10,767 nt of DNA from Pseudomonadota bacterium (GTDB taxonomy: Bacteria > Pseudomonadota > Gammaproteobacteria > Burkholderiales > Burkholderiaceae_F): assembly GCA_023443095.1 (NCBI GenBank), contig JAEZVV010000051.1, positions 1 through 10,767 of the forward strand, written 5' to 3'. Position 1 is the stretch's first letter; each line of letters opens with the position of its first letter. Under the pieces are notes generated by a model that did not search any database, was not told the DNA's origin, and worked only from the letters and a program-made list of their open reading frames with translations. The position numbers and the translations under genes were made by a program. This document shows, piece after piece, positions 1 through 7,203 of this stretch.

Positions 1-25
1 CGTCCGGGGGCGGGGGCGCCACCTT

Positions 26-39
26 GGGGCCCGGGCCCC
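26..39. repeat. Perfect GC-only palindrome upstream of dnaJ
   Basis: The 14 bases GGGGCCCGGGCCCC are their own reverse complement and could form a very stable hairpin in RNA. They lie 34 bases before the dnaJ start. No run of T follows (the next bases are CTAGTTTG), so this is not a classical intrinsic terminator. It could attenuate or process a transcript coming from an upstream gene (dnaK is the usual neighbour, but is not in the window). No coding sequence can be supported in bases 1-73. Confidence 0.5.
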
Positions 40-73
40 CTAGTTTGATACCTGCATGAGCAGATAGGCAGCA

Positions 74-1195
74 ATGAGCAAGCGCGATTACTACGAAGCC
101 CTCGGCGTGGCCAAGGACGCGTCCGAAGAAGCGATCAAGAAGGCGTATCGCCGGATGGCGATGAAGCACCACCCCGACCGCAACGACGGCAACAAGGAGT
201 CCGAAGAAGCCTTCAAGGAAGTGAAGGAAGCCTACGAAGTCCTGTCCGACCCGAACAAGCGCGCTGCTTACGACCGCTACGGCCACGCCGGCGTCGATCA
301 ACGCGCGGGCGGCGGTGCCGAAAACATGGGCGGCTTTGCCGATGCCTTCGGCGACATCTTCTCGGAGATCTTCGGCCAGGGCCGCGGCGGCGGGCGCAGC
401 AACGTCTACCGCGGCGCCGACCTGCGCTACAACATGGAGCTCACGCTCGAGCAGGCCGCCAACGGCTGGGCGACCGAGATCCGCGTGCCGGCGTGGGACG
501 AATGCGATACCTGCCACGGCTCCGGCGCCAAGCCCGGTACCCACGCCAAGACCTGCGCCACCTGCGGCGGCCACGGCAGCGTTCGCATGAGCCAGGGCTT
601 TTTCTCGGTCCAGCAGACCTGCCCGACCTGCCGCGGCAGCGGCAAGCAGATCAGCGATCCCTGCACGGCCTGCCACGGCCAGGGCCGGATCAAGAAAAAC
701 AAGACGCTCGAGGTCAACATCCCGGCCGGCATCGACGAAGGCCAGCGCATCCGCCTTGCCGGCAAGGGCGAGCCGGGCTTGAACGGCGGCCCGGCGGGCG
801 ATCTCTACGTCGAGATCCACATCCGCGAGCACGAGATCTTCCAGCGCGACGGCGACGACCTGCACGCCGAACTGCCGATCTCGTTTGCGACGGCGACCCT
901 AGGGGGCGATGTCGACGTTCCCACGCTCGGCGGCCATGCCACGGTGACCGTGCCCGAGGGCACTCAGACCGGCAAGACCTTCCGCCTGCGCGGCAAGGGG
1001 GTGAAGGGGTTGCGCACCGGCCACATGGGCGATCTCTACATCCACGTCACGATCGAAACCCCGGTCAAACTCACCGAAAAGCAGAAAAAGCTGCTGCGCG
1101 AGTTCGACGAGTCGGTGAAGGCGGCGGGCGACAAACACAATCCGAACGCCAAGTCCTTCATGGACCGCATGAAGAGCTTTTTCGCTGCCGAGTGA
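74..1195 (+). CDS. dnaJ: Chaperone DnaJ (Hsp40)
   Basis: This is the full-length type I J-domain co-chaperone. It delivers unfolded substrates to DnaK and stimulates DnaK ATPase in the cytoplasm; GrpE completes the cycle. The 373-residue product has the usual family length. The J domain (about 1-70) carries the HPD motif at residues 33-35. A Gly/Phe-rich linker follows (about 75-110). The zinc-binding domain has four CxxCxGxG units (CDTCHGSG, CATCGGHG, CPTCRGSG, CTACHGQG) with cysteines at 144/147, 161/164, 183/186 and 197/200, as I recall the spacing in E. coli DnaJ. The C-terminal substrate-binding domains fill about 210-350. The start is fixed by the conserved opening MSKRDYYEALGV. An in-frame ATG at 56 runs into a stop after three codons, so 74 is the start. 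The ribosome binding site is weak (AGG near 66). A strong terminator follows, so the gene is probably last in its operon. Confidence 0.98.
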   Translation: MSKRDYYEALGVAKDASEEAIKKAYRRMAMKHHPDRNDGNKESEEAFKEVKEAYEVLSDPNKRAAYDRYGHAGVDQRAGGGAENMGGFADAFGDIFSEIFGQGRGGGRSNVYRGADLRYNMELTLEQAANGWATEIRVPAWDECDTCHGSGAKPGTHAKTCATCGGHGSVRMSQGFFSVQQTCPTCRGSGKQISDPCTACHGQGRIKKNKTLEVNIPAGIDEGQRIRLAGKGEPGLNGGPAGDLYVEIHIREHEIFQRDGDDLHAELPISFATATLGGDVDVPTLGGHATVTVPEGTQTGKTFRLRGKGVKGLRTGHMGDLYIHVTIETPVKLTEKQKKLLREFDESVKAAGDKHNPNAKSFMDRMKSFFAAE

Positions 1196-1223
1196 TCCTC
1201 GGCGGCACGGTTTTTGTTTCGCC

Positions 1224-1249
1224 AAGCCCGGCTCTGCCGGGCTTTTTTT
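1224..1249 (+). terminator. Intrinsic terminator after dnaJ
   Basis: The arms AAGCCCGGC and GCCGGGCTT enclose a TCT loop and run into seven T (1243-1249). The hairpin starts 28 bases after the dnaJ stop. It is a textbook rho-independent terminator on the + strand and separates dnaJ from cstA. Confidence 0.93.
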
Positions 1250-1321
1250 CGCTCTTTGCAGTGGCATTGCATCTGGAGAAAAAGCGCAGCAGGGTTTCTA
1301 CCCGTGTTTCACAAACTCAAC

Positions 1322-1353
1322 GCCGGTGTTTTGCGTTATCGCAAAAACCCGGC
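1322..1353. promoter_or_regulatory. Operator-like inverted repeat upstream of cstA
   Basis: The core TTTTGCG-TTAT-CGCAAAA (1329-1346) is a perfect 7-bp inverted repeat with a 4-base spacer. It extends outward, after a two-base mismatch, into GCCGG/CCGGC, giving 12 of 14 paired positions. It sits about 135 bases before the cstA GTG. No T-run follows, so it is not an evident terminator, and the A/T-rich arms stand out in a GC-rich context. It could be a repressor or activator site, or an RNA hairpin in the 5' leader. I cannot name the regulator, and I do not see a convincing -35/-10 pair close by. Confidence 0.4.
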
Positions 1354-1476
1354 GGGTCGCCGTCTGGACCGCTTCGGGCCGAACCCCAGAATTCCGCCAA
1401 GTTAGGGTCATCGCCTGCTGGTTATCCATGGCCCTGTTCTTGCGTTCGCGCTTTGCCCGCGCGACGCCCACCCACT

Positions 1477-1480
1477 GGAG
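1477..1480 (+). promoter_or_regulatory. Ribosome binding site deciding the cstA start
   Basis: GGAG lies 7 bases before the GTG at 1488. The alternative in-frame ATG at 1428 has no comparable site before it and would add a 20-residue polar extension that the family does not need. Confidence 0.75.
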
Positions 1481-1487
1481 TTCGGTA

Positions 1488-3554
1488 GTGAAGGCAATCT
1501 TGAAGCACGCGACATGGGGATTGGTCGCTCTGCTCGGCGCATGGGCGCTGGGCACCGTGGCACTGATGCGCGGCGAGTCGATCAACGCGCTATGGATCAT
1601 CGTGGCGGCCGTGTGCACCTATGCCATCGGCTACCGTTTTTACGCGCTCTACATTGCCGAGCGCGCCCTGGGCATAGACCCCAGCCGGATGACGCCGGCC
1701 TGGCGTCACAACGACGGTCTGGACTATGTCCCGACCAACAAGACCGTTCTCTACGGCCACCACTTCGCCGCCATCGCCGGCGCCGGTCCGCTGGTGGGTC
1801 CGGTGCTCGCCGCGCAGATGGGATATCTGCCCGGCATGTTGTGGCTGCTTTTCGGGGTGGTGTTTGCCGGTGCGGTGCAGGACTTCATCGTCCTTTTCAT
1901 CAGCACCCGCCGCGACGGCCGCTCGCTGGGCGAGATCATCAAGCAGGAAATGGGACCGGTAGCCGGCGGCATCGCCATCTTCGGCACCTTCCTGATCATG
2001 GTGATCCTGCTCGCGGTGCTCGCGCTCATCGTCGTCAAGGCCCTGGCCGACAGCCCCTGGGGCGTGTTCGCGGTGGCGGCGACGATCCCGATCGCGCTGT
2101 TCATGGGCATCTACTCGCGCTACATCCGCCCCGGCAAGGTGGGCGAGGTGTCGGTGATCGGTTTCGTGCTGCTGATCGCGGCCCTGGTCGCCGGCGGTTA
2201 CGTGGCGGCGAGCCCGACCTGGGCGCCGCTCTTTACCTTCACCGCCAAGCAGTTGTGCTGGATGCTGATCGGCTACGGCTTCATCGCCGCGGTGCTGCCG
2301 GTGTGGCTGCTGCTCGCGCCGCGCGACTACCTGTCGACCTTCCTCAAGATCGGCACCATCCTCGGTCTGGCGGTCGGCATCTTCATCGTCGCCCCCGACC
2401 TCAAGATGCCGGCGCTGACCCAGTTTGTCGACGGCAGCGGTCCGGTGTGGTCGGGCAACCTGTTCCCCTTCCTCTTCATCACCATCGCCTGCGGAGCGAT
2501 CAGCGGTTTCCACGCGCTGGTGAGCTCGGGCACCACGCCCAAGCTGCTCGACAGCGAAGGCAACGCCCGATTCATCGGCTACGGCGGCATGCTGATGGAG
2601 AGCTTCGTCGCCGTGATGGCGCTGGTGGCCGCTTCGATCATCGAGCCCGGCGTGTATTTCGCGATGAACAGCCCGGCGGCGGTGATCGGCAGCACGCCCG
2701 AAGCCGCGGCGCAGGTGATCTCGAGCTGGGGCTTCACCGTCACTCCCGAGATGCTCACGCAGACCGCCAAGGACGTGGGCGAGTCCACCATCCTGTCGCG
2801 CACCGGCGGCGCGCCGACGCTGGCGGTGGGCATGGCGCAGATCTTCGCGGCCGTGATCGGCGGGCCCAGCATGATGGCCTTCTGGTACCACTTCGCGATC
2901 CTGTTCGAAGCGCTGTTCATCCTCACCACGGTGGATGCCGGCACCCGCGTCGGCCGCTTCATGCTGCAAGGCCTGCTGGGGCTGTTCTCGCCCAAGCTGG
3001 CCCAGACCAGCTCGTGGAGCGCCAACCTGATCGCTACCGGCCTGTGTGTGGCGGGCTGGGGCTACTTCCTCTACCAGGGCGTGGTCGATCCGCTGGGCGG
3101 CATCAACACCTTGTGGCCGCTGTTCGGCATCGCCAACCAGATGCTCGCCGCGATGGCGCTGATCATGTGCACCGTGGTGCTGTTCCGCATGAAGAAGCAG
3201 CGTTACGCCTGGGTCACCCTGGTGCCCACGACCTGGCTGCTGATCTGCACCTGCGTCGCGGGCTGGCAGAAGCTGTTCGACAGCAACCCGAAGATCGGCT
3301 TCCTGGCGCAGGCGCATCGCTTCGAAGCCGCGCTCGCCGAAGGCAAGCTGCTGGCTCCGGCCAAGAGCGTCGCCCAGATGAACCAGGTGATCGTCAACAA
3401 CTACGTCGACGCCGTCCTCACCGGCGTCTTCATGGCGGTAGTGGTGGCGATGGTGGTGTTCGGTGTGCGCGCCTGCCGTCAGGCGCTGGCGAGCGATCTG
3501 CCCAGCACCACCGAAGTGCCGTTCGAGCCTTTGCCGGCGAGCGCCCGGGCGTGA
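1488..3554 (+). CDS. cstA: Carbon starvation protein A, pyruvate/peptide transporter
   Basis: This inner-membrane transporter belongs to the CstA/BtsT family, whose E. coli members have been linked to uptake of pyruvate and peptides during nutrient limitation. The product is 688 residues (the E. coli protein is about 700). From memory, it matches E. coli CstA along its whole length, for example in INALWI near the N-terminus, HNDGLDYVPT, GHHFAAIAGAGPLVGPVLAA, VQDF, LAPRDYLSTFLKIGT, SGFHALVSSGTTPK, FWYHFAILFEALFILT and INTLWPLFGIANQMLA. Many hydrophobic segments span nearly the full length, as expected for a polytopic carrier. The start is GTG at 1488, chosen for its GGAG site and because it aligns with the family N-terminus; longer starts at 1326 or 1428 are unlikely. 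The last bases overlap the next gene. A palindrome in the long leader suggests local transcriptional control. The actual substrate here is inferred from the family and not shown by the sequence. Confidence 0.95.
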   Translation: MKAILKHATWGLVALLGAWALGTVALMRGESINALWIIVAAVCTYAIGYRFYALYIAERALGIDPSRMTPAWRHNDGLDYVPTNKTVLYGHHFAAIAGAGPLVGPVLAAQMGYLPGMLWLLFGVVFAGAVQDFIVLFISTRRDGRSLGEIIKQEMGPVAGGIAIFGTFLIMVILLAVLALIVVKALADSPWGVFAVAATIPIALFMGIYSRYIRPGKVGEVSVIGFVLLIAALVAGGYVAASPTWAPLFTFTAKQLCWMLIGYGFIAAVLPVWLLLAPRDYLSTFLKIGTILGLAVGIFIVAPDLKMPALTQFVDGSGPVWSGNLFPFLFITIACGAISGFHALVSSGTTPKLLDSEGNARFIGYGGMLMESFVAVMALVAASIIEPGVYFAMNSPAAVIGSTPEAAAQVISSWGFTVTPEMLTQTAKDVGESTILSRTGGAPTLAVGMAQIFAAVIGGPSMMAFWYHFAILFEALFILTTVDAGTRVGRFMLQGLLGLFSPKLAQTSSWSANLIATGLCVAGWGYFLYQGVVDPLGGINTLWPLFGIANQMLAAMALIMCTVVLFRMKKQRYAWVTLVPTTWLLICTCVAGWQKLFDSNPKIGFLAQAHRFEAALAEGKLLAPAKSVAQMNQVIVNNYVDAVLTGVFMAVVVAMVVFGVRACRQALASDLPSTTEVPFEPLPASARA

Positions 3555-3793
3555 GCCAGGGTTCGAAAACGGCGGGGCTCTTCACCCGGCTGCTGGGCGC
3601 GTCCCGGCAGTCGGCCGAGACCCTGGCGCAGACTGCGCGCCTGATGATCGGCCTGCCCGACTACGAGACCTACGTGGCGCACATGAGCGCCACCCACCCC
3701 GAGCTCGAGCCGATGAGCCGGGAGGCCTTCTTCGTCGAGCGCCAGGAGGCGCGATACGGTGGCAAGGGCCGGATGATGAACCGCTGCTGCTAA
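3551..3793 (+). CDS. YbdD/YjiX family small protein, CstA partner
   Basis: This 80-residue soluble protein belongs to the small YbdD/YjiX (DUF466) family, which is commonly encoded next to cstA or btsT and is thought to assist the transporter. Recognisable marks are ARLMIGLPDYETYVAHM (about 29-45), FFVERQEARYGGKG (about 60-73) and the terminal Cys-Cys pair (79-80), as in E. coli YbdD. It carries a 15-residue N-terminal extension compared with the 65-residue E. coli protein. The start is the GTG whose last two bases share the cstA TGA stop (GTGA overlap), which implies translational coupling and roughly matched synthesis. No strong ribosome binding site of its own is seen. A start further inside would shorten the extension, so the exact N-terminus is less certain than the identity. 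Confidence 0.9.
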   Translation: MSQGSKTAGLFTRLLGASRQSAETLAQTARLMIGLPDYETYVAHMSATHPELEPMSREAFFVERQEARYGGKGRMMNRCC

Positions 3794-3810
3794 AGGCGCG
3801 GTAGCTCGAT

Positions 3811-3845
3811 CACAAGGCCGGCGCACCGCGCCGGCCTTGTGTTTT
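3811..3845 (+). terminator. Strong hairpin terminator between convergent genes
   Basis: A perfect 14-bp stem (3811-3824 with 3828-3841, loop ACC) is followed by TTTT. It begins 18 bases after the small YbdD-family gene and ends 11 bases from the stop of the convergent autotransporter. The T-run favours + strand termination. On the minus strand the hairpin is preceded by AAAA but not followed by T, so it would be a weaker terminator for the autotransporter transcript. Confidence 0.88.
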
Positions 3846-3855
3846 CCCGACGCCG

Positions 3856-6800
3856 TCAGAAGCGCAGTTCCCAGCGCAACCAGACCGCGCCGCTGCGGGT
3901 TTCGCGAGCGAACTCGCCGCTCAGGCCAAGGCTCAGGCGCTGACGCCCGTCGCCCGCGCTGAGGGCGGCGTCGAGGGTGGCGGCAGCGTGGACCGGGTCG
4001 CTGTCGAAAGCCACCGGAATGCCGCCCGCCAGCGTTTGATCGAACCTCACCTGCGCGCCAGAAAGCGCGTACCAGCCGCCTACCGCCAGCATCGGCTGCA
4101 CGCGCCCCCAGTCGCCGTTCCAGCGCAGCGCGGTGCGGGCGAGCCAGGCATGCTCGCTGGCTGCTGCCACCTCGGCGTCGCGCCAGCTGGCCGCGGGCGA
4201 GTTCCAGCGGAGGTGATAGCCCTCGCGCCGGTACGTCAGAAAGCTCAATCCGCCCTCGAGCGCGAGGCCGTCGCTGAGGTCCTGCATCAGAGTGGCAAAT
4301 CCTGAAGTTCCCCAGGCCTTGGGCTGCGCGCTGGCCGAGGCGGCGAGCACGGTGTCGGTCGAATGGAGGTTGTTGTCGTCGACATAAACATTGATTCCGG
4401 CGCGCCAGCTCAATCCCGGCCGGATCTGCCCCAGGCCATGCAATCCCAAGCTGGCCCAGTTGCTGGTGTCGTGGCTTCCGGCCACCAGCGGCGCCTCGGG
4501 GCTAAAGCGGTGACGCCCGAAAGCCAGGCTGGCGCCGGCGGCCCGTTGGGCATCGCCGGCGTTAAAGCCGACGACCAGGCCTTCGGAGTCGCCGTGGGCG
4601 CCGCCGTCGGCATCGCTGCGCAGGCGGCGGTAGATCGGAATCGCGAAGACGCGCTGGCCGCCGCCGGCCAGTTCGGTGTCGAGCGCCTGTGTCAGCCAGC
4701 GTTCGCCGTCGAGGCTGGTATAGGCGAGCGACTGCGCCCCGGACTTGGCGCCGGCCACGCCGCTGGCATCGAAGGCGAGCGCGACCGATTGCTCGCCGAT
4801 CGAGTCTCCCTGGACACGGGCATGGATGAAGGGGTGGGCGATGACGTCCGGCCCTGCGCTGACCGCAGCGATCGCGCCACCGAGAGCGCTGCTGTCGTCG
4901 GCGAGGTTGACCATGTCGCGAACCGGGTACCAACGGCCGTAGGCGAAGCCCTGGTCGGCGCGTCCCGGGCTTAGGACCAGGCGGGTGCCATCGAAGTCGA
5001 GGCTGGCGCCGGCATCGACTGCCAAGGGACGGGTGGCCGGATCGCTCGTGTCGCGCAGGGCAATGCGGTAGGTCCTGAGGGACAGACTGCCCGACTGCAC
5101 CCACACCTCGTGAGCGCGGCTCATCGCATTGCCTTGCGCCGAGACCGCAATCAGGTGGTTCGACAACAGGCTGTGCGCGCCACCCGCGCTGGCGATGCCG
5201 GCGGCGCTGGCCCGATCCAGCCCCTGCGCGCCGCGACCGGCGACGGCGTTGACGAGGATCTCACCCTCGTTGACGAAGGCGCCAGCACCCGGGCCGCTCA
5301 GCTTGACGCCGACGGCTTCGGCGCTGGCATCGGTATCGGTCCCCGACGCTACGCCGCCTGCCGCGTTGACGTTCAGTCGGCCTCGGTGTTCGAGGCGGGC
5401 GAACTCGCCCGCCATGCCGTAGGCGCGGGCATAGGCCTCGGCCTTGCCGTCGGAGGCCGCCTGCCCGCCGCGCGCGACGACGACTATCGAGCCGGAATTT
5501 TGCTGGGCCGCGCTGGCCGAGGTGAGAATGCCGTAAGCACTGGCGTAGGCGAGCGAACGGCGGCCGCCCTGCACCTGTCCGCCGACGGCCTCGACCTGGA
5601 TGACACCGAGGTTGTCCGCCGTTCCCTGGGTGCCGCCGCGGAGGCCCGTGGCAGTGGCGATGGCGTCGAAGACCGCGCCGCTGCCGCTCACGCTGCCGGC
5701 CCGGCTGGTTACGATCAGCTGTTTGAGGTTGCTGAGGTCGGTGAGCTCGTCGCCCCTCATGCCGTAGGCCTCGGCACGGGCGTTGAGGCCGCGTGTGCCA
5801 CCGTTGCTAAGCGTCGCCCGGCCGCCCTGCGCCGTCACCGTTACCCGGCCGTCGTTGAGCAGGAAGGGACGCTCGTCGGGGACGGGGCCGACTTGGCTGC
5901 TCATGCCGTAGGCCGTGGCATAGGCCTGGCCGTCGGTGCCGGTGACGCCGCCGCCGCGAGTTTCGATGTCGACAGCCCCGCGGTTGGTCTGGCTGCCGCC
6001 GTCGACCAAGTACAGGCCGTAGGCGGTGGCATAGGCCGTCGCCTGCGCTTGGGCCTCGTTCATCGTGCCGCCCTGAGCCCGCAGCGTGATGCTGCCGCTG
6101 TTGTTCAGGCTGCTGCCGGCCCCGCCCGCCAGACCGTAAGCAAAGGCATGGATGTTCGCGCTCGAGACGCCGCCGCCGGCAAGACCGCCGAGGGCCTGGA
6201 TGTCGATGCGGCCGGTATTGGACACATCGGCCGCGCCGGGGTAATAGTTGATGCCGTAAGCGATGGCGGTGGAGGTCTGCGAACCCGTACCGCTGAGCTG
6301 GCCGCCTTGCGCGACAACGCTGAGACTGCCGTCGTTGAGCGCTTGGGAGCGGCCGCCACCCCGGGTCGGATTGCCCAGCATGGCGAAGGCCGAGGCGCGG
6401 GCATCGGCATCGACGCCGGTGGCAGTGCCGCCGACGGCGCTGACCGTGATCGCGCCGCCAGCCTCATTGCTCAAGCGGCTTTGGTCGGCGCCGCGCAGGC
6501 CATAAGCGCTGACCGATGCGTTGGCATTGAAGCCCGGAGCCGTGACGCTGCCGCCTTGCCCGAGCACGGTGAGCAGACCGGTGTTGAACACGTTCGCGGC
6601 ACCCTGGCCAGCGATGCCCGTGCTCGAGACCACGCCATTGCCGGCGCCAGCGCTGACATCGATCGCGCCCGCCAGGCCCAGGACCGTGAGTCGCCCGAGA
6701 TTGCCGACGCGGCTGCCATCGGCCAAGGCGGCGATGCCGACCGCGGTCACATACGCGGCGTTGCTTCCCGGCAGCTGTGTCTGCGAGCGGCTGCTGAGCG

Positions 6801-7098
6801 TGAGCTCGCCGCGGTTTTCGAATCCGGCGAGCGGGGCGAGCACGACCGCCGCGGTCGAACTCGGTCCCGACGGTGGCGCGGCTTCGAGCAGGAGCTTGCC
6901 GCTCGCGGCATTGTTGCCGCGGGCTTCGATTAGCGGCGGCGGCGAGCTGGCGTCGGTGCTGAGGCTGAGATCGGCGCCCAAGACCTGGTCGCCGGTGAGA
7001 ACCACAGGGATGGTTTCGGCTCCGACGCGGGTCGCCAGCAGGATTCCGCTCGCCGCTGCCAGACTACGCCACGCCTTGCCCCGGACCGTGTTGCGCAT
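3856..7098 (-). CDS. Autotransporter (type Va) with repeat-built passenger
   Basis: This is a predicted surface protein of 1080 residues that carries its own outer-membrane translocator. A signal peptide lies at about 1-27 (basic start MRNTVRGK, hydrophobic core, likely cleavage after VGA). The passenger (about 28-690) is Gly/Ala/Ser-rich and includes about 14 degenerate repeats (residues about 115-655) of roughly 39 residues, pattern A-Y-G-M/L/I ... N-x-G-x-I/L-x-V-x-A-x-G-G ... A-x-A, which suits a beta-helix stalk. A linker follows (about 690-790). The last roughly 290 residues have the alternating aromatic/hydrophobic pattern of an autotransporter beta-barrel and end in WLRWELRF, with the outer-membrane terminal Phe. 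I found no cysteine, as is common in autotransporters. The ATG start is supported by GGAG 6 bases upstream. Function (adhesion, aggregation or other) cannot be read from sequence; no protease triad or other catalytic motif was recognised. The upstream small exported gene on the same strand is 105 bases away. Confidence 0.88.
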   Translation of the reverse strand: MRNTVRGKAWRSLAAASGILLATRVGAETIPVVLTGDQVLGADLSLSTDASSPPPLIEARGNNAASGKLLLEAAPPSGPSSTAAVVLAPLAGFENRGELTLSSRSQTQLPGSNAAYVTAVGIAALADGSRVGNLGRLTVLGLAGAIDVSAGAGNGVVSSTGIAGQGAANVFNTGLLTVLGQGGSVTAPGFNANASVSAYGLRGADQSRLSNEAGGAITVSAVGGTATGVDADARASAFAMLGNPTRGGGRSQALNDGSLSVVAQGGQLSGTGSQTSTAIAYGINYYPGAADVSNTGRIDIQALGGLAGGGVSSANIHAFAYGLAGGAGSSLNNSGSITLRAQGGTMNEAQAQATAYATAYGLYLVDGGSQTNRGAVDIETRGGGVTGTDGQAYATAYGMSSQVGPVPDERPFLLNDGRVTVTAQGGRATLSNGGTRGLNARAEAYGMRGDELTDLSNLKQLIVTSRAGSVSGSGAVFDAIATATGLRGGTQGTADNLGVIQVEAVGGQVQGGRRSLAYASAYGILTSASAAQQNSGSIVVVARGGQAASDGKAEAYARAYGMAGEFARLEHRGRLNVNAAGGVASGTDTDASAEAVGVKLSGPGAGAFVNEGEILVNAVAGRGAQGLDRASAAGIASAGGAHSLLSNHLIAVSAQGNAMSRAHEVWVQSGSLSLRTYRIALRDTSDPATRPLAVDAGASLDFDGTRLVLSPGRADQGFAYGRWYPVRDMVNLADDSSALGGAIAAVSAGPDVIAHPFIHARVQGDSIGEQSVALAFDASGVAGAKSGAQSLAYTSLDGERWLTQALDTELAGGGQRVFAIPIYRRLRSDADGGAHGDSEGLVVGFNAGDAQRAAGASLAFGRHRFSPEAPLVAGSHDTSNWASLGLHGLGQIRPGLSWRAGINVYVDDNNLHSTDTVLAASASAQPKAWGTSGFATLMQDLSDGLALEGGLSFLTYRREGYHLRWNSPAASWRDAEVAAASEHAWLARTALRWNGDWGRVQPMLAVGGWYALSGAQVRFDQTLAGGIPVAFDSDPVHAAATLDAALSAGDGRQRLSLGLSGEFARETRSGAVWLRWELRF
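5134..6756 (-). repeat. Tandem degenerate 39-residue repeats in passenger
   Basis: The Gly of the AYG-type motif recurs at residues 121, 161, 200, (239 as Ala), 282, 322, 361, 398, 446, 485, 523, 561, 597 and 634, so spacing is 36-48 residues and mostly 37-40. At DNA level the + strand shows recurring GCCGTAGGC or GCCGTAAGC blocks (for example at 5416, 5762 and 6254), often followed by GGCATAGGC-like copies. The units have diverged strongly in the loops but keep the N-x-G ... GG core. This indicates old duplication rather than recent expansion. Confidence 0.8.
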
Positions 7099-7104
7099 GA
7101 CGAT

Positions 7105-7108
7105 CTCC
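7105..7108 (-). promoter_or_regulatory. Ribosome binding site of the autotransporter gene
   Basis: On the minus strand GGAG stands 6 bases before the ATG at 7098. It supports that start, which also gives a complete signal peptide. Confidence 0.7.
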
Positions 7109-7203
7109 GCCAGGAATCGTCACGATCTTGGCCGAAAGCACCGCGTGGCTGGTTGGGCACGCCTGCCCATTTTTCGGCGCGCGTTGCTTTTTTGCCGACG
7201 CGC

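Noticed and set aside
1326..1487. Longer N-terminus for CstA starting at GTG 1326 or ATG 1428
   Set aside because: The extension crosses the palindrome, is not hydrophobic or family-like, and lacks a ribosome binding site, whereas GTG 1488 has GGAG at the right distance and aligns with known N-termini.
1590..3317. A 575-codon open frame on the minus strand opposite cstA
   Set aside because: The product is a His/Arg/Asp-rich composition artefact; cstA on the + strand is a conserved family across the whole span.
5110..6933. A 607-codon open frame on the + strand opposite the autotransporter
   Set aside because: It is a shadow of the high-GC, repeat-rich passenger gene. Its product is Ala/Gly/Arg-rich without domains, and the minus-strand frame has a signal peptide, repeats and a barrel.
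7155..7174. Small hairpin GGGCA-CGCC-TGCCC followed by ATTTTT on the + strand
   Set aside because: It resembles a weak terminator, but no + strand gene lies upstream of it; the stem is only 5 bp. Probably chance.
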